Assembly (NCBI GenBank): GCA_029243485.1
Contig: JAQWRY010000001.1
Location: forward strand, 248,001-312,000
DNA: 64,000 nucleotides
DNA from: Candidatus Binatia bacterium
GTDB lineage: Bacteria > Desulfobacterota > Binatia > UBA12015
Reading direction: 5' to 3'
Part shown: one piece after another, positions 1 through 8,236 of the stretch
Layout of the letters: each line of letters opens with the position of its first letter
How positions within the stretch are numbered: position 1 is the stretch's first letter
Notes under the pieces: model-generated
What the model was told of the DNA's origin: nothing
Database searches by the model: none
What the model saw: the letters and a program-made list of their open reading frames with translations, nothing else
Made by a program: the position numbers and the translations under genes

Positions 1-285
1 GACGCGGAGGTCGGAGTGGCCTGGCTCACGCCCGAGCGGATTCGCGCCCACACCGACGATCTCAACTTCGTGGCCAAGACGTTCACGAACGGCATGCGGT
101 TCGAGATCCAGAACGTCGTCGTCGACGGCAACAAGATCTGCGTCCAATGGCACGACGAGGCGGAAACCGCCCACGGGAAGATCTACACCAACGACGGGCT
201 GTCAATCTTTGTATTCGAGGACGACGGTCGGGTCCGAAGCTACCTCGAATACGTCGACTTAGACCGCGTCTTCGCCGCGATTTGA
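1..285 (+). CDS. SnoaL-like / NTF2-fold protein, 5'-truncated by the window edge
   Basis: The frame is open from base 1, so the true start lies outside the window and the GTG at 16 is probably internal. The visible 94 residues end at TGA 283-285. They form the alternating strands typical of the C-terminal half of the SnoaL/NTF2 cone fold, for example KICVQWHDEAETAHGK followed by GLSIFVFEDDGRVRSYLEY. Family members act as small hydrolases, isomerases or ligand-binding proteins, often in polyketide, steroid or aromatic pathways. No catalytic assignment is possible from this half. A second SnoaL-like gene lies at 53117-53602. Confidence 0.6.
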   Translation, partial: DAEVGVAWLTPERIRAHTDDLNFVAKTFTNGMRFEIQNVVVDGNKICVQWHDEAETAHGKIYTNDGLSIFVFEDDGRVRSYLEYVDLDRVFAAI

Positions 286-405
286 GCTACTAGGGCGGGC
301 CTCCCGCGGCCTGCAGCCCAAGGCCGCATGCATGCACGGCACCCTTGATAGCCAAAGCCTCTAATGGCCTCAGCCATCGCTGCGTTGAACGCGGAACACC
401 CCTGG

Positions 406-972
406 ATGTGCGCCTTGAAGAACTCGATCTTTCACTGCACTGCGAGCCTGACCGTAGCGCTCACGGTCGTCGCGGCTCCGTCCGCCTTCGCGGGCGGCGG
501 CGACATCAACTGGGAGGAGCAGTTCAACCTCTCGGGCGGCACCGATGAGCTCACGAACATAGATCGGCGCGGACAGAAGATCCTGGTCGGCGTCGGCCCC
601 TCGATCCCGGGTGGCATGAACGACACTTGGATCGTCCGGGCGTACGACGCCAAGACGAGCGCACTCTAATGGGAGGACAGCCCCGCCGGCGAGACCGACG
701 TCCCCCGGGGTGCGACGCACTTATTCCTACAGGATTAGACTCTCGTCGTCGGAGACATTGCCGAAGACGTCGGAGGCGACACGGATCGGCGGCTGCGCCG
801 CTACAAAACGAAGAACGCCAGCCTGCCCTGGGAAGACCAGTACGACAGCGACTTCGGCTACGACGAGATCACGCAGCTCATCGCGAAGGGGAACAACGTC
901 TTCACGCTCGTCGAAGTCGACAAGGCCGGTCCCGACCAGGACTGGCTCGTCACGAACTACGACCGGCAGTAG
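406..972 (+). pseudogene. secreted beta-propeller (PQQ/WD-like repeat) protein with two in-frame stops
   Basis: A clean signal peptide starts at ATG 406 (MCALKNSIF... APSAFA), followed by propeller-like repeats such as WIVRAYDAKTSAL and LRRYKTKNASLPWED, whose spacing resembles PQQ-type blades. The frame is broken by TAA at 667-669 and TAG at 736-738, yet the same frame continues with sensible protein up to TAG 970-972 (DWLVTNYDRQ). Removing the two stops gives one continuous protein of about 187 residues, so this is a nonsense-mutated gene and not two genes. Even repaired it would be short for a propeller, so a larger deletion is also possible. Upstream in-frame ATG 364 exists, but 406 fits the signal peptide better. 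Confidence 0.7.
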
Positions 973-1023
973 CGACCGAGAGGGAGCGAGGGGCGCGCAC
1001 GGCGCGCCCCTCGCCCGCTCGGA

Positions 1024-2730
1024 TCAGACGGCGTCGGCGGAGTCGAGGGTCTTGCGCAGCTCCGGCTTCATGAACTTGCCGCTCGCGTTGCGCGGCAGCG
1101 ACGTGTCGAGGAACCAAATGTAGCGCGGCACCTTGAACGCCGCGATCCGCTCCTTAACGAAAGCGCGCAGAGCATCCGCCTCGATCGAAGCACCCTCCGC
1201 GAGAACGACGGCGGCACCGACCTCCTCACCCAGGCGGTCATCGGCCACGCCGATCACCGCGCATTCCGCGACCGCGTCATGCTCGAAGATCGCCGCTTCA
1301 ACCTCGGCGCAGTACACATTCTCACCGCCGCGCAGCAGCATGTCCTTCGCGCGGTCGACGATGGCCACGAACCCGTCCTCATCGATCTTTGCGATGTCGC
1401 CGGTGTGGAGCCAACCGTTCGTGATGCTCTCCGCGGTCGCCTCGGGACGGTTCAGGTAGCCGCGGATCACCTGGGCGCCGCGGACGCAGAGTTCACCCAC
1501 CCCACCGTCGGTCACGGGCCTGCCGTCGGCCCCTTCGATCAGGGTCTCGAAGACCGGAAGGATCGGTCCCGCCGTTTCCGGCTTGTCGAGGAAGAAATCG
1601 GCGGAGTTCATCGTGATCACGCCACACGCCTCCGTCATGCCGTAGCCCGTGCCGGGGCGGGCGCTCGAGACCTTGGCTTCGATCTTCTCGACGAGGTCGG
1701 GCTGGATGGCCGCGCCACCGCCGCCGAGCGACTTCAGAGACGACGTGTCGGTCGTGATAAAGTTCTCGTGGGCGATCAGCTCGCGAGACATCACGGGCAC
1801 GCCGGAGATTGTCGTGACACGCTCCTTCTCGATGAGTTCGAGCGCCCGGCCTGCTTCCCACTTGTACATCAGAATGAGCTTGCCACCTGTAAGCGAGGCG
1901 CCATGCATCACGCAGTTGCAGGCGGTCACGTGGAACAGCGGCGTCACGACGAGGAAGCACGGCGGGTACGACGTGGCGTCGGCCGTCGGTTCGGCCTTCC
2001 TCCCGGCGGCGGCAAGCGCCGCGGGCGACGCCGAGTTCCAGAATGCCATGCTCATGATGTTGTTCGTGCAACCGCGATGCGTGAGCTGCGCGCCCTTCGG
2101 GCGCCCGGTCGTACCGGAGGTGTAGAAGATGCACGCATCCGAGTCCGGCTCGATCTCGACGTCGGGCAGCGTGCCGCCACCGGCCACCAACTCGGACCAC
2201 GGAACAGAACCCGCCGGCGCCTCAGCTTCCATCCGGACCGCGACGATCTGGAACTCCCCGACCTGATCCCGAACGGACTCGAGCCGCTCGAGCCGCTCTT
2301 TGTCCGCGATGAGAAGCGTCGGCTTCGCGTCGTCGAGTGCGTATGCCATCTCGGGCCCGGTCCACCACGCGTTCATCCCCACCACGCTCGCGCCGACGGA
2401 GATCGCGGCCCAGTAGGCGAGCACCCACTCGGGGTAGTTCCGCATCGCAATCGCGATGCGATCCCCGGGCTTCACGCCGAAGCGATCCACCAGGTTGCGA
2501 GCAGCTGCGGCCACGAGCTGATGCGCCTCACCGTAGCTGAGGCGCTCCTCCTGGTAGACCAGGTAATCGGCGTCGCCGTGACCGGCGGTGCCGAGCCAAA
2601 CCTGCCGCATGTCGGCCGGAGCGTTCTTGTAAGTGCGCAGATGCAGTCCGTCGATCTCGACCGTCGTGATCTCGAACGGGCCGCCCTCGCCGGTCAGCTG
2701 GGCCGTAACTTCGCGAAGTTCTTTGTACAT
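1024..2730 (-). CDS. AMP-forming acyl-CoA synthetase (class I adenylate-forming enzyme)
   Basis: This 568-residue protein activates a carboxylic acid as acyl-AMP and transfers it to CoA. The P-loop-like signature YTSGTTGRPKG is at about residues 203-213, the A5 motif GTGYGMTEACG at 360-370, the hinge region GWLHTGDIAKIDEDGF then DRAKDMLLRGGENV at about 439-472, and the catalytic C-terminal lysine in NASGKFMKPELR near residue 552. Length and motif order match long/medium-chain fatty-acyl or aromatic acyl-CoA synthetases; the substrate cannot be read from sequence. It starts at ATG 2730, with an AGGAATC ribosome site just upstream. No SDR, dehydrogenase or thiolase is adjacent. Confidence 0.9.
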   Translation of the reverse strand: MYKELREVTAQLTGEGGPFEITTVEIDGLHLRTYKNAPADMRQVWLGTAGHGDADYLVYQEERLSYGEAHQLVAAAARNLVDRFGVKPGDRIAIAMRNYPEWVLAYWAAISVGASVVGMNAWWTGPEMAYALDDAKPTLLIADKERLERLESVRDQVGEFQIVAVRMEAEAPAGSVPWSELVAGGGTLPDVEIEPDSDACIFYTSGTTGRPKGAQLTHRGCTNNIMSMAFWNSASPAALAAAGRKAEPTADATSYPPCFLVVTPLFHVTACNCVMHGASLTGGKLILMYKWEAGRALELIEKERVTTISGVPVMSRELIAHENFITTDTSSLKSLGGGGAAIQPDLVEKIEAKVSSARPGTGYGMTEACGVITMNSADFFLDKPETAGPILPVFETLIEGADGRPVTDGGVGELCVRGAQVIRGYLNRPEATAESITNGWLHTGDIAKIDEDGFVAIVDRAKDMLLRGGENVYCAEVEAAIFEHDAVAECAVIGVADDRLGEEVGAAVVLAEGASIEADALRAFVKERIAAFKVPRYIWFLDTSLPRNASGKFMKPELRKTLDSADAV

Positions 2731-2769
2731 GTGATTCCTCCGGATGGATGTGGAATGGCTCGGAATTGC

Positions 2770-3273
2770 CTAGCGAGCCGGGAGCGCCTCATCAAAGGCC
2801 GACACCGGCGCCTCCGGGAGAAGCCGCGGCCGGGTTACGAGGTCTCGCCAGAACCCGCAGCCATGGCCTCGATTATCGGTGGCGGAGCGGACCTCCTCGC
2901 CGAGGAAGATGCGCCCTTCCGCGGCGCCGAAACGTCGCCACTCGGGCGCACCGTCGCCGTTCGGGTCGCCGGTAGCCGCAAAGCGCGTCCAGTATCCGAC
3001 CATCGTGTCCGAGAGCTCTTGCTCGACGTCGGCAAAGGGCATCGCCCCAACCGGCACCCCGAAGACATAGCGAATCTCTGCTGAGTGGTACGCCCCGAGC
3101 TCGATGTCGGTATTCAGCGGAACCTGGAAAGCCGGCGTATTTGGTGCCCCAAGGCGCGCCGTCTCGATCGATGGACATCAGAAAGCCGCATCCCCGAACG
3201 CCACGACGAGGGCCATCACCAGGAACAGGGCCGACAGAGTCCGGAGAGAGTTCGTAGGAGTGGATTTCCCCAT
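2770..3273 (-). pseudogene. secreted type-B carboxylesterase gutted by an internal deletion
   Basis: Read on the minus strand, ATG 3273 begins a textbook signal peptide (MGKSTPTNSLRTL then SALFLVMALVVAFGDA) that runs into TGA at 3178-3180. Directly after it, in the same frame, comes the C-terminus of a type-B carboxylesterase: IELGAYHSAEIRYVF, which carries the catalytic histidine block, then LSDTMVGYWTRFAATGDPNG and the family C-terminal tail. The nucleophile elbow (GESAG) and acid region, some 350-400 residues, are missing. The protein cannot be an active esterase. An alternative in-frame ATG lies at 3288. A second fragment of the same family lies at 46907-47260. Confidence 0.8.
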
Positions 3274-3456
3274 TGGGTCCGCACCCATGATCGCATCCCG
3301 GGCAGGAATGGCACACTTCGACACACTTCGGGCCACCCGTGGCGCACTTCAGTGACACACTCCGGCGGGTCCGCGGGAAATCGCGAGGAAACCGGGGTGA
3401 ACACTGCTGGCACGCCGAGTGCAGTAGTAGCTTCTCATCCCCCAAGACACCCCCTC

Positions 3457-3495
3457 GGGGCCCTGCCGGTATCCCCCTCCCGCCGGCAGGGCCCC
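3457..3495. terminator. strong GC hairpin, possible terminator or attenuator
   Basis: GGGGCCCTGCCGG at 3457-3469 is the exact reverse complement of CCGGCAGGGCCCC at 3483-3495, with a 13-base loop. There is no U-run on either side, so intrinsic termination is uncertain. It lies upstream of both flanking genes, which suggests a 5' leader structure or a transcriptional boundary. Confidence 0.4.
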
Positions 3496-3605
3496 ACCCC
3501 TCCACCCCGGAAATCGAACGACGGATCGCGCGACAAACGCTCGGTCCGTTTTCTGCGTCTGGCACGCCAACTCGGCAGCCTCCCAACTCCGCCGGCCCTC
3601 TGCCC

Positions 3606-3658
3606 AGACGAGGGATGATGTGCACGATCGGGGCACGGGAGTCGCTGTCGGCCGAAAG
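3606..3658 (+). repeat. dispersed repeat family A, copy A1
   Basis: The core GTGCACGATCGGGGCACGGG starts at 3620 and recurs at 17860 (one base changed) and 53084 (identical). The following bases GAGTCGCTGTCGGCC are shared in part with A2 and with A4 (reverse strand at 46754-46777). The core is an imperfect palindrome, GTGC...GCAC, centred on CGATCG. Repeat B1 follows about 70 bases downstream. Confidence 0.65.
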
Positions 3659-3726
3659 CAACAGAAGCCGCCGTGCCCGCCGGAGATCAAGACGAGGCTC
3701 CCCCGACGAGGCGCAACAAGAGTGAC

Positions 3727-3760
3727 GATTAAAGAAGACGCCGAGATTAAAGAACGTCTC
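3727..3760 (-). repeat. dispersed repeat family B, copy B1
   Basis: On the minus strand this reads GAGACGTTCTTTAATC, then 8 bases, then TTCTTTAATCG. The two TTCTTTAATC units are offset by 18 bases. The same arrangement occurs in B2 (46861-46894), and related forms in B3 (34275-34309) and B4 (47524-47557). Homology with B2 continues for about 50 bases beyond the motif, through CTCTTGTTGCGCCTCGTCGG on the minus strand. Confidence 0.65.
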
Positions 3761-3834
3761 TACTTCGGAAGCCGGACCGACTACGATCCCCGCCGTTTTC
3801 TGCAGGGCTTGGCCATGCGATAGGTGCCGAGCAG

Positions 3835-4224
3835 ATGTCTTCGAACGTGGAGCGGCCCGGCTGGATGACCGGCATGGCGACCCTCTGCGCGGTCGCCGTC
3901 GTCGTACTCCTCGTGCGTGACCTGTTCATCCCGAGCACACGCGACGTGGAGATCTGGTTCGGGTTCGAAATTCACGGAGGCTGGGCGCGCGCGACCGCTC
4001 CGATCCACTGGGCGATCTTCGCATTCGGCGCGTGGGGCTTCTGGACCTCGCGACCCTGGATCGTTCCACTCGCCGCGTACTACACCTTCTACGGCGCGTT
4101 CAGCCACATCGTGTGGAGTGAAGTCAGCCCACACGGGAACGGAATCGCAATCGGACTAATCCAGGCTGCAGCCATCTCGGCGTTCGGCATTTTGCTGCTG
4201 CGCCAGGGGCGCTCGCTGCGCTGA
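3835..4224 (+). CDS. small integral membrane protein of unknown function
   Basis: 129 residues with four probable membrane segments: MATLCAVAVVVLLVRDLF, PIHWAIFAFGAWGFW, WIVPLAAYYTFYGAFSHIVW and GLIQAAAISAFGILLL. I do not recognise the family. The segments are joined by very short loops, with a charged, Trp-rich stretch (STRDVEIWFGFEIHGGW) between segments 1 and 2. It stands alone between repeat-rich spacer and a convergent gene. The ATG at 3835 has only a weak ribosome site (CCGAGCAG). Confidence 0.65.
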   Translation: MSSNVERPGWMTGMATLCAVAVVVLLVRDLFIPSTRDVEIWFGFEIHGGWARATAPIHWAIFAFGAWGFWTSRPWIVPLAAYYTFYGAFSHIVWSEVSPHGNGIAIGLIQAAAISAFGILLLRQGRSLR

Positions 4225-4268
4225 CCGCGCGCGCCGGCAACGGCCGAACCGATTAGAGCACTCGCCGG

Positions 4269-6716
4269 TCAGAGCGCCGCGAGGAACGCCAACAGCGCAT
4301 CGCGCTCGCCGCGCGGGAGCGCGAGGAACCGGTCGCGAGCCGCCGTGGCCTCCCCTTCGTGCAGCCCGATCGCCTTTTCTATCGTATCTGCGCGACCGTC
4401 GTGCAGGTACGGGCCGCTCTGCGCGACGCCCCACAGTGGAGTCGTTCGGAACTCCGTCGGTCCGGCGCGACCGGCCTCGACGCCGTCTCCGAGCGACGGT
4501 CCCATGTCATGCAGGAGGAGGTCCGAGTACAGACGGACGTCCGTCTCGCCCAGTCCGTTCTCTCCCGCGGGGAGGGACTCCACGTGGCACGAGCCACAGC
4601 CACTAGCCCCGAACGCCTCGGCGCCCGCAGTGACCGGAGTCGGGCCTGCCTCGGGCGGCGGCAGCAGCCGCAGGAAGTCGAAGAGCAGCTCGACCCGGGT
4701 CCCATCATCCTCGGGGTCGGACGTCGGATCGCAAGGCGAGATCTCGCCTTGGGGGAGCTCTTCGGCAGGCCGTCGCGGATTGGTGATGCCCATCTCCTCG
4801 ACGAGAGCCTTCTCGATGAAGGTACGCAGGTCGGCCTGCTCGGCCTTCCAACCGAACCGTCCCAACTTGTCACCCACCTGGTTCGCGCGGCCGGAAACTC
4901 CGTCGCCGTCCGAATCGTCCGGGTCGGCGTTGGCCAGAATCGCGTCGGCCGGGATCGTGTCGACCAGCCCGACGCCGTAGAGCGGAGGCGTCTGGCGACG
5001 CCGAGGGACGGCGTTCTTCGGGGTGGCTTCATGCTGCAGCGAGCAGTCCTTGGTTCGAATCACCTGCGCCTGCAGCAGCGGCCCACCCACCTCGTGCATG
5101 GGATCGAACCGCCCTGCGTCGTCGCGCCCGAACAGAGTCACCGTACGGTCACTGGATCCACCCGCCGTCGGGTGGCTGTGGCACTCCCCGCAGCTCGCAC
5201 CGTTGAAGGCAGGGCCCAAGCCCGTGCTCGGAGTCTCGACGCGGGTGAAGGTGTGGATGCCCCGGAGATACCGTTCCCGGGCAGCCCCCTCGAGCCCGAC
5301 CGGCACCGGCACGTCGCACGTCGTCGGCCCGCTCTGCTGTGGATCCTGAACCGCCGGACAGCGATCGCACACGTCGCCCACACCATCGAGATCACCGTCG
5401 AGTTGATCGGCGTTCGCGACCTTCGGGCAATTGTCCGGAGCACACATCCCGCCCTCGGTGCCGAATCCGTCCCCATCGACGTCGTTGCACGGGTCGCAGG
5501 CATCACCGATGCCGTCGCGATCTCGATCGCGCTGCGCGGGGTCGAAACTCAGAGGACAGAGATCACAGGCATCGCCGAACCCGTCGTCGTCAGCATCGGC
5601 CTGATCGACGTTCGGAACCTCGATGCAGTTGTCCGTCGCGCAGGTGTTCGCCTTGAACCCCGGATCACCAAATCCATCCGCATCCAGATCGGTGCACGGG
5701 TCGGACACGTTCGCGACTAGGTCGCCGTCGAAATCCGTCGAGACCTCATGCAAGTGCAGGATGTTGTTCACCGGCTCCGTGCCGTTGTAGTCGCGGAGAT
5801 TCGCGGGCTTGCAGTGATGCGCCACGACATGGCGCGCCTGGTTTCCGGACGAGCCGTGGAAGCGGAAGCAGTACTTCCCACTAATAGAGCCGCCGACGAC
5901 CTCGTTCTCGCGGGGAAGCCTTACCCAGCCGGGGTCCTGCGCGTACCCGCGGCTCGTGTAGCCGTCGAACACGAAGCCCGATCCCTCGAGAATGTTGTGC
6001 GCGAAAAGGTTCCCGGACGACTCGCCGCGAACGTGCACAATCGATCCACGAATCGTGTTCCGCGCGTAATACGCACCGCTCGTATGCTTGTGATAGATCG
6101 CGGACGTCCCAGCGGATTCGATGAGATTGTCGGTAATCTCACAGTCCACGCACCACAGGACGTAGATGCCTTCCTGTCCCGTCTTGATGATCTTGTTGTG
6201 CTGTACTTTCGCGCGAACCGTCCCGTCGCCGAGGTGGATGCCGTCCTGCTCATTCGCGCCCGCGTGATTGCCGCGAATCAGATGATCCGACGCCATCCCG
6301 CTCTCGGTTCCGCCGGCGAGCTCGATTCCGATCGTGTTTCCTTCGACGATGTTGTCGATGATCTGGTTTCGATCACCACCCCGCAGGCGGATACCGCGCT
6401 TGAAGGCGGTCACGTGACAGTTCTTCACCACGGCGTCGTTCACCTTGTCGAGGCGAATACCGTACGTGGATTTCGTCGTGCCGAGGCCCTCGATCGAGTG
6501 ACCGTTGCAGTCAAGCTCGGCGTGCGGCGTCATCCGCAAGCCGACGCGTTCACAGCCCACGAGATCTTCGGAGAGAACGACCTTCCCGATCACGTTGTCG
6601 CCGCACTTGCACGGATCCTCGGCGTCGCACTTGCCGGCTTCCGCCGACGCGGCCAGCAAGAGAACCAGGCAGAGCCCCTGGAGCCCGAGCAGGCACCACG
6701 TCTTCATCGTTTCCAT
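4269..6716 (-). CDS. secreted beta-helix / thrombospondin-3 / di-haem peroxidase-like fusion protein
   Basis: This 815-residue protein has a signal peptide (MKTWCLLGLQGL... SAEA). Residues about 30-330 have right-handed parallel beta-helix repeats of NosD/PbH1 type, with recurring motifs such as NQIIDNIVEGNTIGIEL and HNKIIKTGQEGIYV. Residues 340-465 are calcium-binding thrombospondin type-3 repeats (DLDADGFGD, DADDDGFGDACD, DRDRDGIGDACD, DGDLDGVGDVCD). The rest is a di-haem c-type oxidoreductase (MauG/DHOR, COG3488-like) with haem sites CGECH (509-513) and CGSCH (707-711) and a C-terminal LWGVAQSGPYLHDGRA block. It is expected outside the inner membrane. ATG 6716 is chosen because GAGGAG lies 8 bases upstream; ATG 6707 is the alternative. 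It is convergent with the small membrane protein. Confidence 0.85.
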   Translation of the reverse strand: METMKTWCLLGLQGLCLVLLLAASAEAGKCDAEDPCKCGDNVIGKVVLSEDLVGCERVGLRMTPHAELDCNGHSIEGLGTTKSTYGIRLDKVNDAVVKNCHVTAFKRGIRLRGGDRNQIIDNIVEGNTIGIELAGGTESGMASDHLIRGNHAGANEQDGIHLGDGTVRAKVQHNKIIKTGQEGIYVLWCVDCEITDNLIESAGTSAIYHKHTSGAYYARNTIRGSIVHVRGESSGNLFAHNILEGSGFVFDGYTSRGYAQDPGWVRLPRENEVVGGSISGKYCFRFHGSSGNQARHVVAHHCKPANLRDYNGTEPVNNILHLHEVSTDFDGDLVANVSDPCTDLDADGFGDPGFKANTCATDNCIEVPNVDQADADDDGFGDACDLCPLSFDPAQRDRDRDGIGDACDPCNDVDGDGFGTEGGMCAPDNCPKVANADQLDGDLDGVGDVCDRCPAVQDPQQSGPTTCDVPVPVGLEGAARERYLRGIHTFTRVETPSTGLGPAFNGASCGECHSHPTAGGSSDRTVTLFGRDDAGRFDPMHEVGGPLLQAQVIRTKDCSLQHEATPKNAVPRRRQTPPLYGVGLVDTIPADAILANADPDDSDGDGVSGRANQVGDKLGRFGWKAEQADLRTFIEKALVEEMGITNPRRPAEELPQGEISPCDPTSDPEDDGTRVELLFDFLRLLPPPEAGPTPVTAGAEAFGASGCGSCHVESLPAGENGLGETDVRLYSDLLLHDMGPSLGDGVEAGRAGPTEFRTTPLWGVAQSGPYLHDGRADTIEKAIGLHEGEATAARDRFLALPRGERDALLAFLAAL

Positions 6717-6921
6717 TCCAATAGCTCCTCGCAAACCTGGCTGTGCGGCGAAACGGGGAAGAAGAAACGGGGTGGGTGGGGCCGCCACTACGACTGTGAC
6801 AAAGCGAATATCCACTCCGCCCACCCCTGGACAAGAGAGAAACTTCTCGGTGCCCCTGGCTGGACGCAGGCCCACGGATGCCGCTAGGACGAAGAAAACC
6901 CGAGAAAGGCCGAGAGGAATC

Positions 6922-8091
6922 ATGGAAGATCTGAGCTTCACACTGCGCACCCGCAATGAGCCCGCACAGGCGCTGGGCTTGACCGAAACCGCCTTTGATC
7001 CGATCCGCGTCGGCTTCCTGGGCGACCTCGAGATGGACGTGAAGCGCATCGAGAAGATCTTCGCCGAGCCGGTCCTCCTGGCGTTCGAGGAAGAGATCGC
7101 GAGCGGGCGCCTGAACCGTCCGGTCGAGCTGATCGTCGAGCCGGCGTTCGCCCTCCCCCATCACGATTGGCAGGTCGCCGCACGCGCCCTCGAGCGCTTG
7201 AAGGAGCGCGGCTGCGTCGCCGTCGTGGGGCCCCTCATCTCCGACAACGCCCGCACTCTGCGGGCGACCGTCGAACGGCTGGAGCTCCCCTGCATCACCT
7301 GGTCGGGAACGTCCGACTGGTTCGGCGAGTACTGCTTCCGGCTCGGGAACGGCGGCTGCACCGAGGAGGGCCAGCTCATGGGGTCCTGGTTGAAGCACCA
7401 GGGCATCGAAACGGTCGGGATTTTGAACGAGCTCTCGCCCAATGGCCGCGAGTACTTCGAGTCGTTTCGTTGGGCGTGCCACCAGTTCGACCTGCGCATC
7501 GTCGGGGTCGAGATGATCACGCAGACGCCGACCGATCTCGAGAAGAGACTCGGACGGCTGAAGGACTCCGGCGCGCAAGGCCTCGCGTACATGGGCTTCG
7601 GCTGGCCGACGACGCTCATGCGGCCGATGTTCGAGCGACTCCAGTGGGATCCGCCACGGATCATGACCACCGCGTTTCAGTTCTGCTACCGCTCGAAGGA
7701 ATGGATGCAGGCCCTCAAGGGCTGGGTCGGCCTCGACCAGGTCTGCGAAGAGAACCCGCTGTACCCGAAGTTCCTCGACAACTTCGAAGCGCACTTCGGC
7801 TGGCGCCCGCCGAACCCCAACACCGTTCCGGTGCTCTCGTACGACTGCGGCCGCGTCATCGCCGAAGGGATCTTCCGCGCCGACACCCTGAGCGGCCCGG
7901 GCATGAAGCGCGGGATCGAGCGCATGCGCTTTGCGCCGAGCTACACCGGCGGCCCGCGCACGCACATCGCGGCGGGCCCCTACGATCACCAGATGTTCAA
8001 GGGGGATTGGCTCCTCTATCGCTCGATCGAGGAACGGGCCGATGGAGACGTTCAGACCAAATTCGAAGGTTACTTCGAGCCCAACGTCTGA
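6922..8091 (+). CDS. type-1 periplasmic-binding-fold protein without a signal peptide
   Basis: The 389 residues resemble branched-chain amino-acid/amide binding proteins (Peripla_BP_6): PIRVGFLGDL opens the first lobe, VAVVGPLISDNARTL is the ligand loop, TWSGTSDWFGEYCFR follows, and TVGILNELSPNGREYFESF begins lobe two. No export signal precedes the domain; the N-terminus is polar (MEDLSFTLRTRNEP). No permease or ATPase gene is near. It may be a cytoplasmic ligand sensor comparable to AmiC, or an orphan binding protein with a mis-set start. AGAGGA lies 5 bases before ATG 6922, which supports this start. Confidence 0.75.
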   Translation: MEDLSFTLRTRNEPAQALGLTETAFDPIRVGFLGDLEMDVKRIEKIFAEPVLLAFEEEIASGRLNRPVELIVEPAFALPHHDWQVAARALERLKERGCVAVVGPLISDNARTLRATVERLELPCITWSGTSDWFGEYCFRLGNGGCTEEGQLMGSWLKHQGIETVGILNELSPNGREYFESFRWACHQFDLRIVGVEMITQTPTDLEKRLGRLKDSGAQGLAYMGFGWPTTLMRPMFERLQWDPPRIMTTAFQFCYRSKEWMQALKGWVGLDQVCEENPLYPKFLDNFEAHFGWRPPNPNTVPVLSYDCGRVIAEGIFRADTLSGPGMKRGIERMRFAPSYTGGPRTHIAAGPYDHQMFKGDWLLYRSIEERADGDVQTKFEGYFEPNV

Positions 8092-8236
8092 CGCCCAGCC
8101 GCCCCCCAACGAAGCGCACAGCAGACCGCGACCAAAGCATCTCGAATCGGTTGACCACTTCGCTCAGGACGCCTACTTCTGGGGGCCCGATCTACGAGCG
8201 CGGAGCCAGCGCCCGACTGTTCAAGAAGAGGCCGTC

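Larger units (their letters stand above)
3274..3834. other. 561-base gene-free spacer with hairpin and two dispersed repeats
   Basis: This divergent spacer lies between the esterase remnant (minus) and the membrane protein at 3835 (plus). It holds a tandem-like run of CACACTTCG at about 3311-3328, a perfect 13-base inverted repeat at 3457-3469/3483-3495, repeat A (core 3620-3641) and repeat B (3727-3760). The short open frames across it have no recognisable protein. Confidence 0.6.

Noticed and set aside
286-405. Possible small RNA or tRNA between the SnoaL-like fragment and the propeller remnant, and in other spacers
   Set aside because: No cloverleaf, CCA end or convincing promoter-terminator pair could be made out in any spacer.
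1279-3084. Long open frame opposite the acyl-CoA synthetase
   Set aside because: High GC leaves long antisense frames. The composition is rich in Arg/Ala/Gly and has no family motifs, while the opposite strand has a complete enzyme.
4249-4258. CGATTAGAG as a further copy of repeat B
   Set aside because: Only one half-motif of about ten bases matches and the GGGACGTT half is missing, so chance is a sufficient explanation.
6769-6827. GGGGTGGG and CCCACCCC as an operator between the divergent genes at 6716 and 6922
   Set aside because: The arms lie 43 bases apart and are low-complexity; there is no symmetrical context or regulator nearby.
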